DNA of 64,000 nt, taken from contig NZ_QPJD01000010.1 in the NCBI RefSeq assembly GCF_003337375.1, forward strand, positions 186,001 through 250,000, in the 5' to 3' direction. This document shows positions 42,363-51,598 of this stretch, piece after piece (position 1 is the stretch's first letter; each line of letters starts with the position of its first letter). Position numbers and translations under genes: made by a program. The stretch comes from Paenibacillus prosopidis (GTDB lineage: Bacteria; Bacillota; Bacilli; Paenibacillales; Paenibacillaceae). The notes under the pieces were generated by a model. The model had not been told where the DNA came from. It saw only the letters and a program-made list of their open reading frames with translations, and searched no databases.

Positions 42363-43837
42363 AGGATATGCGGAGAATCGGAAACCCTGATCGAATTGTC
42401 ATTATTGGCGGAGGGATCAGCGGACTGAGCTCCGCTTTTTATTTGCAGCGGGAAGCGGAGCGGCAAGGCAAGGACATCGAAATCACGATTATCGACGGTT
42501 CACCTGTCTTTGGCGGAAAAATAAATACGCTGCAGCGTGGCGGCTTCGTCATCGAGAAAGGCCCGGATTCTTTTCTGGCGCGTAAGCTTGCTATTATTGA
42601 CTTGGCTAAGGAGCTGGGTATCGAAGAGGAGCTAACGACAACGAATCCGGGAGCAAAAAAAACGTATATTTTGCATGATCGCAAACTGTTTCCGATGCCC
42701 CCCGGTCTAGTGCTGGGCATACCAACCGAAATTGGGCCGTTCGCGATGACGGGGTTGCTGTCATGGGGCGGAAAGCTGCGCGCGCTGCTAGATTTGGTGC
42801 TGCCTGTCCGCAAAGAGCAGGGCGATGAGTCACTCGGGGGCTTCCTCGAGCGCCGTGTAGGCACACAAGTCATGCGGCGGATTGCCGAGCCTTTGCTTGC
42901 CGGTATTTACGCCGGCGATTTGAAGAAGCTGAGCCTCCAGGCGACGTTTCCGCAATTTGCCGCTGCTGAGCGGAAGCACGGCAGTCTAATTCGCGGTATG
43001 CAGCATAACCGCAAGGCGAGTGCCGCTGCGGCAGCATTGCCGGCGATTGCAAAGGGAGGAACCTTCCTTACGTTTAAGGGAGGTTTGTCGACGCTAGTGA
43101 ATGCTCTTGAAGAAGCTCTGAGCGGTGCTCAAAAGCGGCTTGGCGTAAAGGTTACGGAAATTCGCAAGGCGGATGCAGGAGACGGAGCAGCTTCGGGAGT
43201 ATCTAAGGGATTGGCGGATTCTCGTTATGAGGTTGTCCTGGATAGCGGAGAACGATTACAGGCTGACCGGATCGTTATGACGGCGCCGGCCTATGATGCG
43301 GCTGATCTTCTTGGGCCGTTAACTGATTGCCGTGAGCTGCGGGCGATTAACTACGTGTCCGTTGCCAATGTGGTCATGGCGTTTGACAAAGCGACGTTCG
43401 GGCTTGATTTTGACGGGTCGGGATTCGTGGTTCCCCGCTCGGAAGGATTGCATATAACGGCTTGCACATGGACATCTAACAAATGGCTTCATACGAGTCC
43501 GGATGATAAGGTGCTGCTGCGCTGCTATGTTGGCCGGTCGGGGGACGAGGAAAGCGTCAAGCTGTCGGACGAGGAGCTGCTTAAGGCTGTCCGAAGTGAC
43601 ATTAAGAAAACGATGGGCATTACGTCTGAACCTCTATTTACCGAAATTACGCGATTACCTCGTTCGATGCCGCAATATCCTGTCGGACACGTCGATAATA
43701 TGAAACGGCTGCGCTCTAGACTTGAACAGGACCTGCCGGGCATTTGGGTGACGGGTGCTGCATTCGACGGCGTTGGGCTTCCGGATTGTATTAGACAAGG
43801 CAAAGAAGCGGCTCAAGCGATTCTAGCAGCGGAATAA
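42359..43837 (+). CDS. hemY: Coproporphyrinogen III oxidase (HemY/CgoX type)
   Basis: 492 residues, FAD-dependent, oxygen-using oxidase. FAD motif GGGISGLSSAFYLQ near the N-terminus, GFVIEKGPDSFLARK, a middle substrate domain, and the C-terminal GAAFDGVGLPDCIRQGKEAA. In Bacillales this enzyme converts coproporphyrinogen III to coproporphyrin III. ATG 42359 overlaps the hemH stop; AAGGGA is close before it, and a second ATG at 42368 is possible. No hemQ (ChdC) is in the operon, so the last step must be encoded elsewhere. Confidence 0.95.
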   Translation: MKDMRRIGNPDRIVIIGGGISGLSSAFYLQREAERQGKDIEITIIDGSPVFGGKINTLQRGGFVIEKGPDSFLARKLAIIDLAKELGIEEELTTTNPGAKKTYILHDRKLFPMPPGLVLGIPTEIGPFAMTGLLSWGGKLRALLDLVLPVRKEQGDESLGGFLERRVGTQVMRRIAEPLLAGIYAGDLKKLSLQATFPQFAAAERKHGSLIRGMQHNRKASAAAAALPAIAKGGTFLTFKGGLSTLVNALEEALSGAQKRLGVKVTEIRKADAGDGAASGVSKGLADSRYEVVLDSGERLQADRIVMTAPAYDAADLLGPLTDCRELRAINYVSVANVVMAFDKATFGLDFDGSGFVVPRSEGLHITACTWTSNKWLHTSPDDKVLLRCYVGRSGDEESVKLSDEELLKAVRSDIKKTMGITSEPLFTEITRLPRSMPQYPVGHVDNMKRLRSRLEQDLPGIWVTGAAFDGVGLPDCIRQGKEAAQAILAAE

Positions 43838-43863
43838 TAGTTTCCCCATCATAGACCGAAGAT

Positions 43864-43872
43864 TGATATAAT
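43864..43872 (+). promoter_or_regulatory. Extended -10 promoter of the CapA-like gene
   Basis: TGATATAAT (43864-43872) is an extended -10 with no good -35. It overlaps the first in-frame ATG at 43871, which argues for the later start at 43919. Confidence 0.5.
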
Positions 43873-43918
43873 GGAGAAGTCTTTTGTATTTTATTCCATC
43901 AAGGAGGAGACATCTTCT

Positions 43919-45214
43919 ATGTTATCAAGGTCCGAGTCACATCAGCAGGACAAGCTTAAACGTAAAAAAAGGCTTAGAAGGTTAATCGTCATTAACTTTG
44001 CGCTGTTAGGCGTTATTATAGTAATTTTAGGGGCATGGCTTGCAGCATCAGTTATTCAATCGAAACCTGAGGCTGGCGGAGATCCGGTAAACGATGGTCA
44101 AACGGCGGATGCAACGGATCCGCCAGCGGACGAAGGCAGCGGTAACAGTAAGGGCAGCGATAACAGCCAGGGCAGCGATAACAATGGCAATAACATCGGA
44201 AATAGTACGAACGGTACGCCGGAGGATGACGGGGAGAATGGAACGGTGCCCGGGACAGAAGGCAGCCCGGACGAGACGGTTAGTCTATCCTTTGTCGGCG
44301 ACCTGCTGTTAGGCGAGTATGTAGATCCTGTGATGCAGCGTGAAGGCTATGACTTTTTATATAAAAAATCGTTGCTTTATTTGAGTGAGCCAGATCTCAC
44401 GGCAGGGAATTTGGAGCATCCGGTGACGAGTGGCGGTGTTCCGGTAGAAGGAACGCCTTACGTGTTCAAGGGATCGCCTGACGCACTGCCCGCACTGCGG
44501 GAGGCGGGTTTCGATGTGGTGAGCCTCGCAAATAATCACGCGCTTGATCAAGGCGTAGAAGGCATGCTTGACACGATGAAACATTTGGAAGAAGCGGGAA
44601 TTTCGCATATGGGCGCAGGCAGAGACGATACGGAAGCTTTTTCGCCTGTTATCAAAGAGGTTAGAGGCATTAAGATCGCCTATATCGGGATTAGCAGAGT
44701 AGTACCGTTCGCTTCGTGGAAAGCGGACAAAAATGTGGCCGGCGTAGCTGAAACGTACGAGACGAAGCGTGCGGTCGCGGCTATTGCTAAGGCGAAGGAT
44801 CAGGCGGATATCGTTGTCGTCATGGTGCATTGGGGCAAGGAGCGCGTTGATCAGCCGGAGCCGTACCAGAAGGATTTTGCGAGACAATACATTGATGCCG
44901 GCGCGGACCTCGTTATTGGCAGTCATCCGCATGTGCTGCAAGGATTTGAAATGTATAAAGGAAAATGGATTGCATACAGTTTAGGAAACTTTATTTTTAC
45001 TGCGTTTCCGAAGGGGACAGCCGGAGAGACAGGCGTGCTTGACGCGGTATGCACGAAGAGCGGAGATTGCGATATGACGTTTCATCCGATGTTTACGGTC
45101 AATGCGCAGCCTACGCCTTTAGAAACGGATGCCGCGAAAGCGCTGCTTGATCGCTTGTCGGCCATTTCTTTTCAGGTGAAGCTGAGAGAGGATGGATCGA
45201 TTGTTCCCGACTAA
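43919..45214 (+). CDS. CapA/YwtB-family metallophosphatase-like membrane protein
   Basis: 431 residues: basic N-terminus, membrane helix (about 24-46), a low-complexity Gly/Ser/Asn/Asp linker (about 50-115), and an extracellular CapA domain of the calcineurin-like type. FVGDLLLG, SLANNHALDQG, VMVHWGKE and GSHPHVLQGFE are its metal-site motifs. CapA is part of poly-gamma-glutamate capsule export in Bacillus, but no capBC genes are present, so this is one of the many stand-alone paralogues of uncertain role. Start chosen at 43919 with AAGGAGG 11 bases upstream. Confidence 0.9.
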   Translation: MLSRSESHQQDKLKRKKRLRRLIVINFALLGVIIVILGAWLAASVIQSKPEAGGDPVNDGQTADATDPPADEGSGNSKGSDNSQGSDNNGNNIGNSTNGTPEDDGENGTVPGTEGSPDETVSLSFVGDLLLGEYVDPVMQREGYDFLYKKSLLYLSEPDLTAGNLEHPVTSGGVPVEGTPYVFKGSPDALPALREAGFDVVSLANNHALDQGVEGMLDTMKHLEEAGISHMGAGRDDTEAFSPVIKEVRGIKIAYIGISRVVPFASWKADKNVAGVAETYETKRAVAAIAKAKDQADIVVVMVHWGKERVDQPEPYQKDFARQYIDAGADLVIGSHPHVLQGFEMYKGKWIAYSLGNFIFTAFPKGTAGETGVLDAVCTKSGDCDMTFHPMFTVNAQPTPLETDAAKALLDRLSAISFQVKLREDGSIVPD

Positions 45215-45244
45215 TGGAAACCCGTTCGAAAGGATGATCGCTTC

Positions 45245-45985
45245 ATGAGAAATCCGTGCGTTGCGCACCGAGGCTGGTCAAGCCGCGCGCCGGAAAATAC
45301 GATGTCGGCGATTCGACTCGCGATCGCTGATCCGGAAGTGGAATGGATCGAAATTGATGTCCAGCTGTCGAAGGACCATGTGCCGGTCGTTATTCACGAT
45401 TATACATTACGCAGAACAACAAATGGCAGAGGCGAAGTGAAGGATTGGACCGCTGCCGAGCTTTCGTCGCTTGATGCGGGAAACTGGTTTTCCCAAATGT
45501 ACCAAGGAGAGTCGATTCCGACGCTGGTCGAGGTGCTGAGTGAAGCAATCGGCCGCTGCAAGCTGAATATTGAGTTGAAAACAGATGGTATCCGTTATCC
45601 GCTGCTGGAGCAAAAAGTGATGGAGCTTGTGCAAGCTTTTGACGCGGAGAAGAATGTAGTCATAACGTCTTTTCATGAAGGCGCGCTGTATCGGGTACGG
45701 AAATTATCCAATCAGATCCGAACAGGACTTATTATCGATGGTTGGCGCAGCACGCTCCTCAAGGAGCTGGAAGAGCTTGGATCGGACTTTTTATCAATAG
45801 GATATGCAAGGTTGAATAAGGATCGCATGGCTTTATTAAAGAGCGCGGGCATTCAAGTAATGGCTTGGACGGTAAACGATACGCGTACAATCCGCAAGAT
45901 TGCCGCGCTTGATCCGGAGCTGATGATTTGCACAAACTATCCAGACCGCTGGCATGAGGCGATGCTGCAAAGGGTGAGCCGCTAA
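45245..45985 (+). CDS. Glycerophosphodiester phosphodiesterase
   Basis: 246-residue GDPD TIM barrel. Hydrolyses glycerophosphodiesters to glycerol-3-phosphate and an alcohol. His8-Arg9, Glu36, Asp38 and His51 (AHRG, WIEIDVQ, VIHD) form the active site; NIELKT and the late MAWTVND are also typical. No signal peptide, so it is cytosolic (GlpQ in B. subtilis is secreted). AAAGGAT lies before ATG 45245. Confidence 0.92.
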   Translation: MRNPCVAHRGWSSRAPENTMSAIRLAIADPEVEWIEIDVQLSKDHVPVVIHDYTLRRTTNGRGEVKDWTAAELSSLDAGNWFSQMYQGESIPTLVEVLSEAIGRCKLNIELKTDGIRYPLLEQKVMELVQAFDAEKNVVITSFHEGALYRVRKLSNQIRTGLIIDGWRSTLLKELEELGSDFLSIGYARLNKDRMALLKSAGIQVMAWTVNDTRTIRKIAALDPELMICTNYPDRWHEAMLQRVSR

Positions 45986-46013
45986 GTGGTTAATCAGGAG
46001 GCTGCTCATTTGT

Positions 46014-46880
46014 ATGGTAGGAATCATTGAGGAATGGTGGATAAGGCTGCTTGCTGGCTTGCTCGGCAGCGGCCTTATTGCTGCAGCTGCATTTCGGGCA
46101 CGTTCATTATCCGCTTCCGGCGCGTGGTCGGCGGTCGTGATGGGGACGGGCTTCGTTGCTTTGGGCGAACCTGTTTGGTTTGTCGTCTTGATTAGCTTCT
46201 TTGTTTCGTCCACGCTATGGTCGAGGTGGAAGCGGAAGCATCGGGTGAAGGCAATGGCCGAAGCAAAATATGAGAAGACGGGGCGCCGTGATGCCGGCCA
46301 AGTATGGGCGAATGGCGGCGCAGGATTAGCGTTATGCGCCGCACATGCGATTTGGCCCGATCAAGGGTGGCTATATGCTTACATCGGCATCATGGCTGCC
46401 GTGAACGCAGATACCTGGGCCACCGAGATCGGGGCACTGAGCAGAACGGCTCCGCGCTCCGTAACGAGCGGCAAGCCGGTGGTTGCAGGAACGAGCGGCG
46501 GTGTCACGCCGCTCGGCAGCGCAGCAGCGCTCGCAGGCGCCGTGTTCATCGGCGCCGTTGCCGCGCTGCTGCTGGCGGCCCCGCAGCAAGCAGATGCTGC
46601 TGCGGGTACGCCAGGCGGCGGAGCCGCAGCGGCGGCATACATCGCCGCCGCGGCCGCCGCCGGCCTGGCCGGTGCCTTCGCCGATTCACTGCTCGGCGCA
46701 ACCGGCCAGGCCATGTACCGCTGCCGGGTATGCGGCAGCGAAACGGAGCGGGCCGCGCATTGCGGCAGCGCGGCTGAGCGGGTGCGCGGCTTCGCCTGGC
46801 TGAACAACGACAGGGTGAACCTGCTGTCGTCCCTTTTCGCAGGCCTGCTCGCCTTCGCTATCGGCGAGCTGCTCCTTTAG
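46014..46880 (+). CDS. DUF92 integral membrane protein
   Basis: 288 residues of the DUF92 family, CTP-dependent polyprenol/phytol-phosphate-kinase-like membrane proteins (VTE6 in plants). SGAWSAVVMGTGFVALG, RRDAGQVWANGG, AAVNADTWATEIG and FADSLLGATGQA are family motifs. A zinc-ribbon-like YRCRVCG...HCG insertion follows, then WLNNDRVNLLSS. The region 46490-46800 is far more GC-rich and Ala-rich than the rest of the window and includes an AAAAAYIAAAAAAGLAG run. AGGAGG is 12 bases before the ATG. Confidence 0.88.
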   Translation: MVGIIEEWWIRLLAGLLGSGLIAAAAFRARSLSASGAWSAVVMGTGFVALGEPVWFVVLISFFVSSTLWSRWKRKHRVKAMAEAKYEKTGRRDAGQVWANGGAGLALCAAHAIWPDQGWLYAYIGIMAAVNADTWATEIGALSRTAPRSVTSGKPVVAGTSGGVTPLGSAAALAGAVFIGAVAALLLAAPQQADAAAGTPGGGAAAAAYIAAAAAAGLAGAFADSLLGATGQAMYRCRVCGSETERAAHCGSAAERVRGFAWLNNDRVNLLSSLFAGLLAFAIGELLL

Positions 46881-46908
46881 CAGCTCCCGCATAATAACAT
46901 CCACAAAG

Positions 46909-46956
46909 AAGACTGCCACTGATCGCTTCTGATCATGAGGGGCAGTCTTTCTTTTG
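46909..46956 (+). terminator. Terminator of the DUF92 gene
   Basis: AAGACTGCC (46909-46917) and GGCAGTCTT (46941-46949), then TCTTTT. A second inverted repeat GAGCTGCT/AGCAGCTC spans the stop codon at 46866-46887. Confidence 0.75.
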
Positions 46957-47029
46957 CTTATTGGTACCCAAATGAGGGTTCCGAGTAGCTCGGCGTTATA
47001 AATCGCATAAATGCACTTCAGCAAAATAA

Positions 47030-47056
47030 TAAGGCCGTCAAGTTCCCTTGACGGCC
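47030..47056 (-). terminator. Terminator of pepF
   Basis: GGCCGTCAAG (47033-47042) and CTTGACGGCC (47047-47056); on the minus strand TTATTATTTT follows. Confidence 0.8.
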
Positions 47057-47067
47057 CTCAAAACTAT

Positions 47068-48858
47068 TTACTTCGTCAACTGCTCCATCTGTCCAATCAG
47101 CTCTTCAAATACGCTCATTGCCTGCTCGATCGGCTCAGGCGTGGACATATCAACGCCTGCCTTCTTCAAAATATTAATCGAGAAGTCGCTGCCGCCGCTC
47201 TTTAGGAAGCCGAGGTAACGCTCAACCGCTGGCGCGCCTTCCTCCAAAATTTGCTTCGAGAAGCTTGTCGCTGCGGAGAAGCCAGTCGCATATTTATACA
47301 CGTAGAAGCTGTTATAGAAGTGGGGGATACGCGCCCATTCCATTTCAATATCTTTATCGATAACCATGCCGGGTCCGTAGTACTGCACGTTCAGATCGTA
47401 ATAGATTTTGCTTAGCTCCTGCGGAGTAAGCGAATCTCCCTGCTCAGACCGCTCGTGCACGATTTTCTCGAACTCGGCGAACATCGTTTGACGGAATACC
47501 GTCGTACGGAACTGATCCGCGTAATAAGTAAGCAAATACATTTTTTCCTTCGGATCTGTCGATTTGCCGAGCAAATAATCCATCAACAGCGCTTCGTTCA
47601 AGGTGGATGCAACCTCTGCGAGGAAAATCGTATATTGCGCATCTCGGTAGTTTTGATTCGTGTCCGAGTAGTAGGAGTGCAGGGCGTGGCCCATCTCATG
47701 CGTCAATGTGAACATGCTGTTCAAATTGTCCTTGTGGTTTAGCAAAACGTACGGATGCGTCCCGAAAGCGCCCCAGCTGTATGCGCCGCTTCGTTTTCCT
47801 TCGTTCTCGTAAACGTCGATCCAGCCATTGTCAAAGCCATCCTGCAGCACGTTCAAATAATCTTCGCCAAGCGGCTTCAAGCTTTCGCTGACCGTTTTCT
47901 TTGCTTCCTCATACGTAATGTCCATCTTGAACTCATCAACGAGCGGCGCAAACAAATCATACATATGAAGCTCCTCTAAGCCGAGCAGCTTTTTACGCAG
48001 ATCCATGTATCTGTGCATGAGCGGAAGATGCTTGTGAATCGTTTCGATCAGATTCGTATACACTTCCTCCGGGATGTTATCGGCATACAGCGACATATCC
48101 AGAGCGGAGCTGTATTTACGGGCCTTGGCATAAAAAATGTTTTTCGTTACGTTCGCATTCAACGTGGAAGCAAGCGTGTTTTTCAGCTTGCCGTACGTAT
48201 CGTACATAGCATGAAACGCTTCGCGCCGTACGTCTTGATTTTTGCTCTCAAGAAATTGTATGTAACGTCCGTGCGTCAGCTCGATTTCTTCGCCTTCTTC
48301 ATTTTTCACCTTAGGGAATTTTAAGTCCGCATTGTTAAGCATGCCGAAGATTGTACCAGGAGCCGAGCTAACGTTCCCGACCTGAGCAAGCAGAGCTTCT
48401 TCATTCTTCGATAGAACATGTGCCTTCTGGCGGCGCATTTCTTCGAGCGTATGGCGGAATTTCGCAACCGATTCGTCGGCAATGATCGCTTCGAGTTCAT
48501 TGTCTGAGAAGCTGAGTACTTCAGGCGTGATAAATGATAGCGCTTCTCCTGTTTCCACGCTAAGTTTTTTCGATTTGTCAGAGAGAGCTTGATAAGTCGG
48601 CTCTGCCGTATCCTCATGATGCTTCATATTGGCATATACATACAGCCGTTCTACATGCATCGACAGCTCATCCTCAAGCTCAAAGCACGCTTTGAGCTGA
48701 GCAACGTCGGCAAGCTTGCCTTGGTATGCGGCAACTTTCTTTATTAACGCCTTCGCCTCCGAAAATTCCTTGTCCCATGCAGCTTGGCTTTCAAATAAAT
48801 CCTCTAGCTTCCAGCGGCTCTCCGGTGCGGATTCTGAACGTTTTGGTACGTGATTCAT
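47068..48858 (-). CDS. pepF: Oligoendopeptidase F (M3 metallopeptidase)
   Basis: 596 residues from ATG 48858. Zinc metallopeptidase cutting oligopeptides of roughly 7-17 residues; HEMGH at residues 387-391 gives the zinc site, with the downstream Glu in FLAEVASTLNEALL. Full family length from SRWKLEDLF onward. ATG 48858 has AAGGAGG 6 bases upstream. The same frame is open to ATG 48978, which also has a strong site (GAGGTGAT, 7 bases away) and would add a signal-peptide-like MKWLTLLLALSLVPGAAAS. Two products, cytosolic and exported, are possible. The short form is given as main call. Confidence 0.92.
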   Translation of the reverse strand: MNHVPKRSESAPESRWKLEDLFESQAAWDKEFSEAKALIKKVAAYQGKLADVAQLKACFELEDELSMHVERLYVYANMKHHEDTAEPTYQALSDKSKKLSVETGEALSFITPEVLSFSDNELEAIIADESVAKFRHTLEEMRRQKAHVLSKNEEALLAQVGNVSSAPGTIFGMLNNADLKFPKVKNEEGEEIELTHGRYIQFLESKNQDVRREAFHAMYDTYGKLKNTLASTLNANVTKNIFYAKARKYSSALDMSLYADNIPEEVYTNLIETIHKHLPLMHRYMDLRKKLLGLEELHMYDLFAPLVDEFKMDITYEEAKKTVSESLKPLGEDYLNVLQDGFDNGWIDVYENEGKRSGAYSWGAFGTHPYVLLNHKDNLNSMFTLTHEMGHALHSYYSDTNQNYRDAQYTIFLAEVASTLNEALLMDYLLGKSTDPKEKMYLLTYYADQFRTTVFRQTMFAEFEKIVHERSEQGDSLTPQELSKIYYDLNVQYYGPGMVIDKDIEMEWARIPHFYNSFYVYKYATGFSAATSFSKQILEEGAPAVERYLGFLKSGGSDFSINILKKAGVDMSTPEPIEQAMSVFEELIGQMEQLTK

Positions 48859-49051
48859 CGAACTCCTCCTTGGTATGGATAAGGTTGGTAAAGAATGCGG
48901 GGTGTTCGCTGCAGCATCTTTGGAGGCGGCAGCACCCGGCACGAGGCTTAAAGCAAGCAGCAAGGTTAGCCATTTCATCCGATTATCACCTCGGGAACAC
49001 AGTTTGTGCTTACTATGTCCTCTAGTATTGTCGAATATACGGCTTTGCTAG

Positions 49052-49234
49052 CTAAGCTGCTCCCATCGTAAAAAAGGCATAAACAATAAGAAAAAACGCA
49101 AACGCGATAAGCGCGATAGATACCATCGCAAGACCGCGGCGCACACCAGGGGGCAGGGAGTCACGTTTCAAGACTACGATTGCTCCCAGCGAGAAAGCTG
49201 CAATTACAAAAATAATGGTTGCGGTAGGATCCAT
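49052..49234 (-). CDS. Small two-helix membrane protein, hypothetical
   Basis: 60 residues with two membrane helices (about 6-22 and 35-57) joined by a short basic loop KRDSLPPGVRR. GGAGG lies 13 bases before the ATG. No family recognised. It is upstream of pepF on the same strand, separated by 73 bases. Confidence 0.6.
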   Translation of the reverse strand: MDPTATIIFVIAAFSLGAIVVLKRDSLPPGVRRGLAMVSIALIAFAFFLIVYAFFTMGAA

Positions 49235-49374
49235 CTGCTAGGTAAGGCCTCCTGAAAATAAACTTGCACGAAAAGCAGACGCATATCGTTACCTATGCTG
49301 TTCTGCGTTACGATATGTTCGCCGTAAAGGACAAATTTTCCTGCTCTTTTTTACGAAGAACAATCGAACGATCA

Positions 49375-49608
49375 TTATACGTTTTTCAAAGCGGTCATAA
49401 TGGCTTCCAACTCTTCTTCGCGACCTGCGTAATCGGATGCACGGAAGCGGTTCTGCGCCCAATGCAGCATTTCCGGACGACTGACGAACGTGTGGCAATC
49501 TTCTCCCCATTGATCGGAGATCTCTCTGACAATAAGTGTCTTGCCTTGTACTTCAACCGTCAGCATATTGTATTTGTCGGTCTTGTAAATTTCGTGTTTT
49601 TTAAACAT
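49375..49608 (-). CDS. Hypothetical protein, 77 residues
   Basis: Small soluble protein, MFKKHEIYKTDKYNMLTVEV start, two beta strands (TLIVREI) and a C-terminal Glu-rich helix (GREEELEAIMTAL); AAGGGTGA is upstream of the ATG. I do not recognise a family; ordered secondary structure and ribosome site support it over the plus-strand frame in the same place. Confidence 0.65.
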   Translation of the reverse strand: MFKKHEIYKTDKYNMLTVEVQGKTLIVREISDQWGEDCHTFVSRPEMLHWAQNRFRASDYAGREEELEAIMTALKNV

Positions 49609-49750
49609 GCGTAATTTTCACCCTTTGAATAGTTAATTATGGTATTCTTACCATCATAGCCATTATGAAGGCTGTAATCAATACGACAGCATAAGAAGTA
49701 AGCCCAGATTAGTTAAGTTTGAGATGAGACGAGCAGAGGAGAGTGCAAGG

Positions 49751-50452
49751 ATGAGCAAGCAGGGTTATGAGCAGATCGGCGTCGCTATGACGTGCAGAAG
49801 CTACGATGAGTATGTCCGGATGTTTGATTTAAAAGAAGCGGATTTGACAAGAGGCACGGTGCTGGACGTCGCGGCAGGAGGGTCATCGTTTACTGCCGAG
49901 GCTAATGCGAGAGGCTGCTCGGCAATTGCGGTCGATCCGCGATATGGATCGGGAATTCAAGAGTGGATTCGCGAGGCAGCGCAAGAAATTGATTCATCGA
50001 CCGCAAAGCTCGCGAAATTAGCGGACTCTTTCGACTGGAGCTATTACGGCTCACTGGAGAAACACCGCGAGGGGCGTGAGGCTTCGCTTAGGCGATTTGC
50101 GGAGGATGCGATAGAGAGCGCCGGCATAGATCGCTATCTGGACGGTCGATTGCCAAACATTCCATTTAATGACAATCAACTTTCGCTCGTTCTATGCAGT
50201 CATTTTATGTTTTTGTATGCTGAGCAATTCGGATATGAATTTCATATACAATCGATTTTAGAGCTGATGCGGGTTTGCAAGCCAGGCGGTGAAATTCGTA
50301 TTTATCCGCTTATAGCGCTCAATTGGGAGCCTTATCCCGAGCTCGAGTCATTAATGGATACGATAAAAGCAAATGGCGGGACACCTGAACGGCTTCCTTC
50401 GAAGCTTCCTTTTATTCCTGGATCGAACCAGTTTTTACGAATTTCGCTTTAA
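49751..50452 (+). CDS. Class I SAM-dependent methyltransferase-like protein
   Basis: 233 residues. GTVLDVAAGGSSFTAEANARG is a SAM-binding motif I and AIAVDPRYG the acidic loop; VLCSHFMFLY and MRVCKPGGEIRIYP match the later strands of a Rossmann methyltransferase. Substrate unknown. ATG 49751 was chosen because GAGGAG precedes it by 9 bases; an earlier in-frame ATG at 49724 has none. Confidence 0.82.
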   Translation: MSKQGYEQIGVAMTCRSYDEYVRMFDLKEADLTRGTVLDVAAGGSSFTAEANARGCSAIAVDPRYGSGIQEWIREAAQEIDSSTAKLAKLADSFDWSYYGSLEKHREGREASLRRFAEDAIESAGIDRYLDGRLPNIPFNDNQLSLVLCSHFMFLYAEQFGYEFHIQSILELMRVCKPGGEIRIYPLIALNWEPYPELESLMDTIKANGGTPERLPSKLPFIPGSNQFLRISL

Positions 50453-50530
50453 TTGCTTTTTCTATTTCGTATCGATATAATGGTGCTACTCGCCGTTCAA
50501 GACGGCGGTCATTTTTAGGAGGTTGTTCAA

Positions 50531-50728
50531 TTGAAAGGAACAGTTAAATGGTTTAACGCGGAGAAAGGCTACGGCTTTATCCAAACTGAGGGCGGAGAAG
50601 ACGTATTCGTTCATTTCTCGGCTATTCAAAGCGAAGGTTTTAAGTCTCTCGATGAAGGTCAAGCGGTCGAATTCGACATTACTGAGGGTAACCGCGGCGC
50701 TCAAGCGGCTAACGTCACGAAACTATAA
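50531..50728 (+). CDS. Cold shock protein, CspA family
   Basis: 65-residue OB-fold RNA chaperone with RNP1 KGYGFIQ and RNP2 [11 protein letters not shown] 50531 start with AGGAGG 8 bases upstream. The frame begins [12 protein letters not shown], as is standard. A terminator follows at once. The TTG start may lower or condition translation, as the usual start for this family is ATG. Confidence 0.93.
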   Translation: MKGTVKWFNAEKGYGFIQTEGGEDVFVHFSAIQSEGFKSLDEGQAVEFDITEGNRGAQAANVTKL

Positions 50729-50754
50729 GAACCAAGTGCGAATGAATGATTGGA

Positions 50755-50785
50755 AAGGGCCTCCTGGCAACAGGGGGCCCTTCTT
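50755..50785 (+). terminator. Terminator of the cold shock gene
   Basis: AAGGGCCTCCTG (50755-50766), GCAA loop, CAGGGGGCCCTT (50771-50782); one G-T wobble pair. Confidence 0.85.
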
Positions 50786-50857
50786 GGCTTTCATTGACCG
50801 AAACCTGTTTGCGATGATAAACTGTTGCTTGGAAACTTTCTCAGGGGAGCGAGCATA

Positions 50858-51577
50858 ATGAAGTTTAAATTGTTTAAAGACCGTAAAGGTAAAGCCGATC
50901 AGGCTAAAAATAACAAGTTTGTTAAGCTTGGACGCGAAATTTATGTACAAGCCCGCAGAGGCGGACCAAACCAGGATGCAAACTTCGGACTGAAGACCGC
51001 GATTGCCAATGCAAGGGCAGAACAAATGCCTAATGATAACATTGAACGGGCAATAAAGAAGGCTGCCGGTGCCGGCGAAGGAGTCGAGTACGAGGAAATA
51101 ATGTACGAAGGCTATGGCCCTGGCGGAGTAGCTATTATGGTAAAATGCTTGACGGATAATCGAAACCGTACCGCTGCCGACGTTCGTTCCGCTTTCAATA
51201 AACGCGGCGGAAACATGGGTGAGAGCGGCTGCGTAGCCTACATGTTTGATCACAAAGGGCTGCTCGTTGTCGACCGCGAAGCGCATGAGACGGATGAGGA
51301 TACGATGATGATGGTTGCTTTGGAAGCCGGCGCGGAGGACGTAGTCGTGAATGACGACAGCTTTGAAATTTTGACCCACCCGCATGAGTTTGAGCAGGTG
51401 AAGACCGCTTTGGAGAAGGAAGGCTACACTTTCGTAAACGCCGGCGTTCGTTGGCTTCCGCAAAATATCGTAAAGGTTGAAGGCGAGAACGCGGACAAGC
51501 TGCTTAAAATGATGGATGCTTTCGAGGATAATGACGATGTTCAAGATGTGTTCTCGAACTTTGAAATAAACGAGTAA
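50858..51577 (+). CDS. YebC/PmpR (TACO1) family protein, YeeI-type
   Basis: 239 residues. The family was long called transcription regulators; recent work on YebC proteins ties them to ribosome rescue at polyproline. DANFGLKTAIANARAEQMP, ERAIKKAAGAGEG, EIMYEGYGPGG and NRTAADVRSAFNKRGGNMG are conserved blocks. The N-terminus MKFKLFKDRKGKADQAKNNK is the shorter YeeI variant rather than MAGHSKW. GGGGAG is 8 bases before ATG 50858. Confidence 0.92.
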   Translation: MKFKLFKDRKGKADQAKNNKFVKLGREIYVQARRGGPNQDANFGLKTAIANARAEQMPNDNIERAIKKAAGAGEGVEYEEIMYEGYGPGGVAIMVKCLTDNRNRTAADVRSAFNKRGGNMGESGCVAYMFDHKGLLVVDREAHETDEDTMMMVALEAGAEDVVVNDDSFEILTHPHEFEQVKTALEKEGYTFVNAGVRWLPQNIVKVEGENADKLLKMMDAFEDNDDVQDVFSNFEINE

Positions 51578-51598
51578 GATATAGCTGCGCAAATAAGC

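Noticed and set aside
44080..44280. Tandem repeat in the CapA-like gene
   Set aside because: Short Gly-Ser-Asp-Asn repeats are an ordinary flexible linker, not a separate element.
46304..46807. Long frames on both strands within the DUF92 gene
   Set aside because: They arise from GC-rich, alanine-coding sequence; the DUF92 motifs fix the true frame.
49264..49614. 116-residue plus-strand frame
   Set aside because: Opposite a small minus-strand gene with ribosome site and ordered secondary structure; the plus frame has no ribosome site and no family features.
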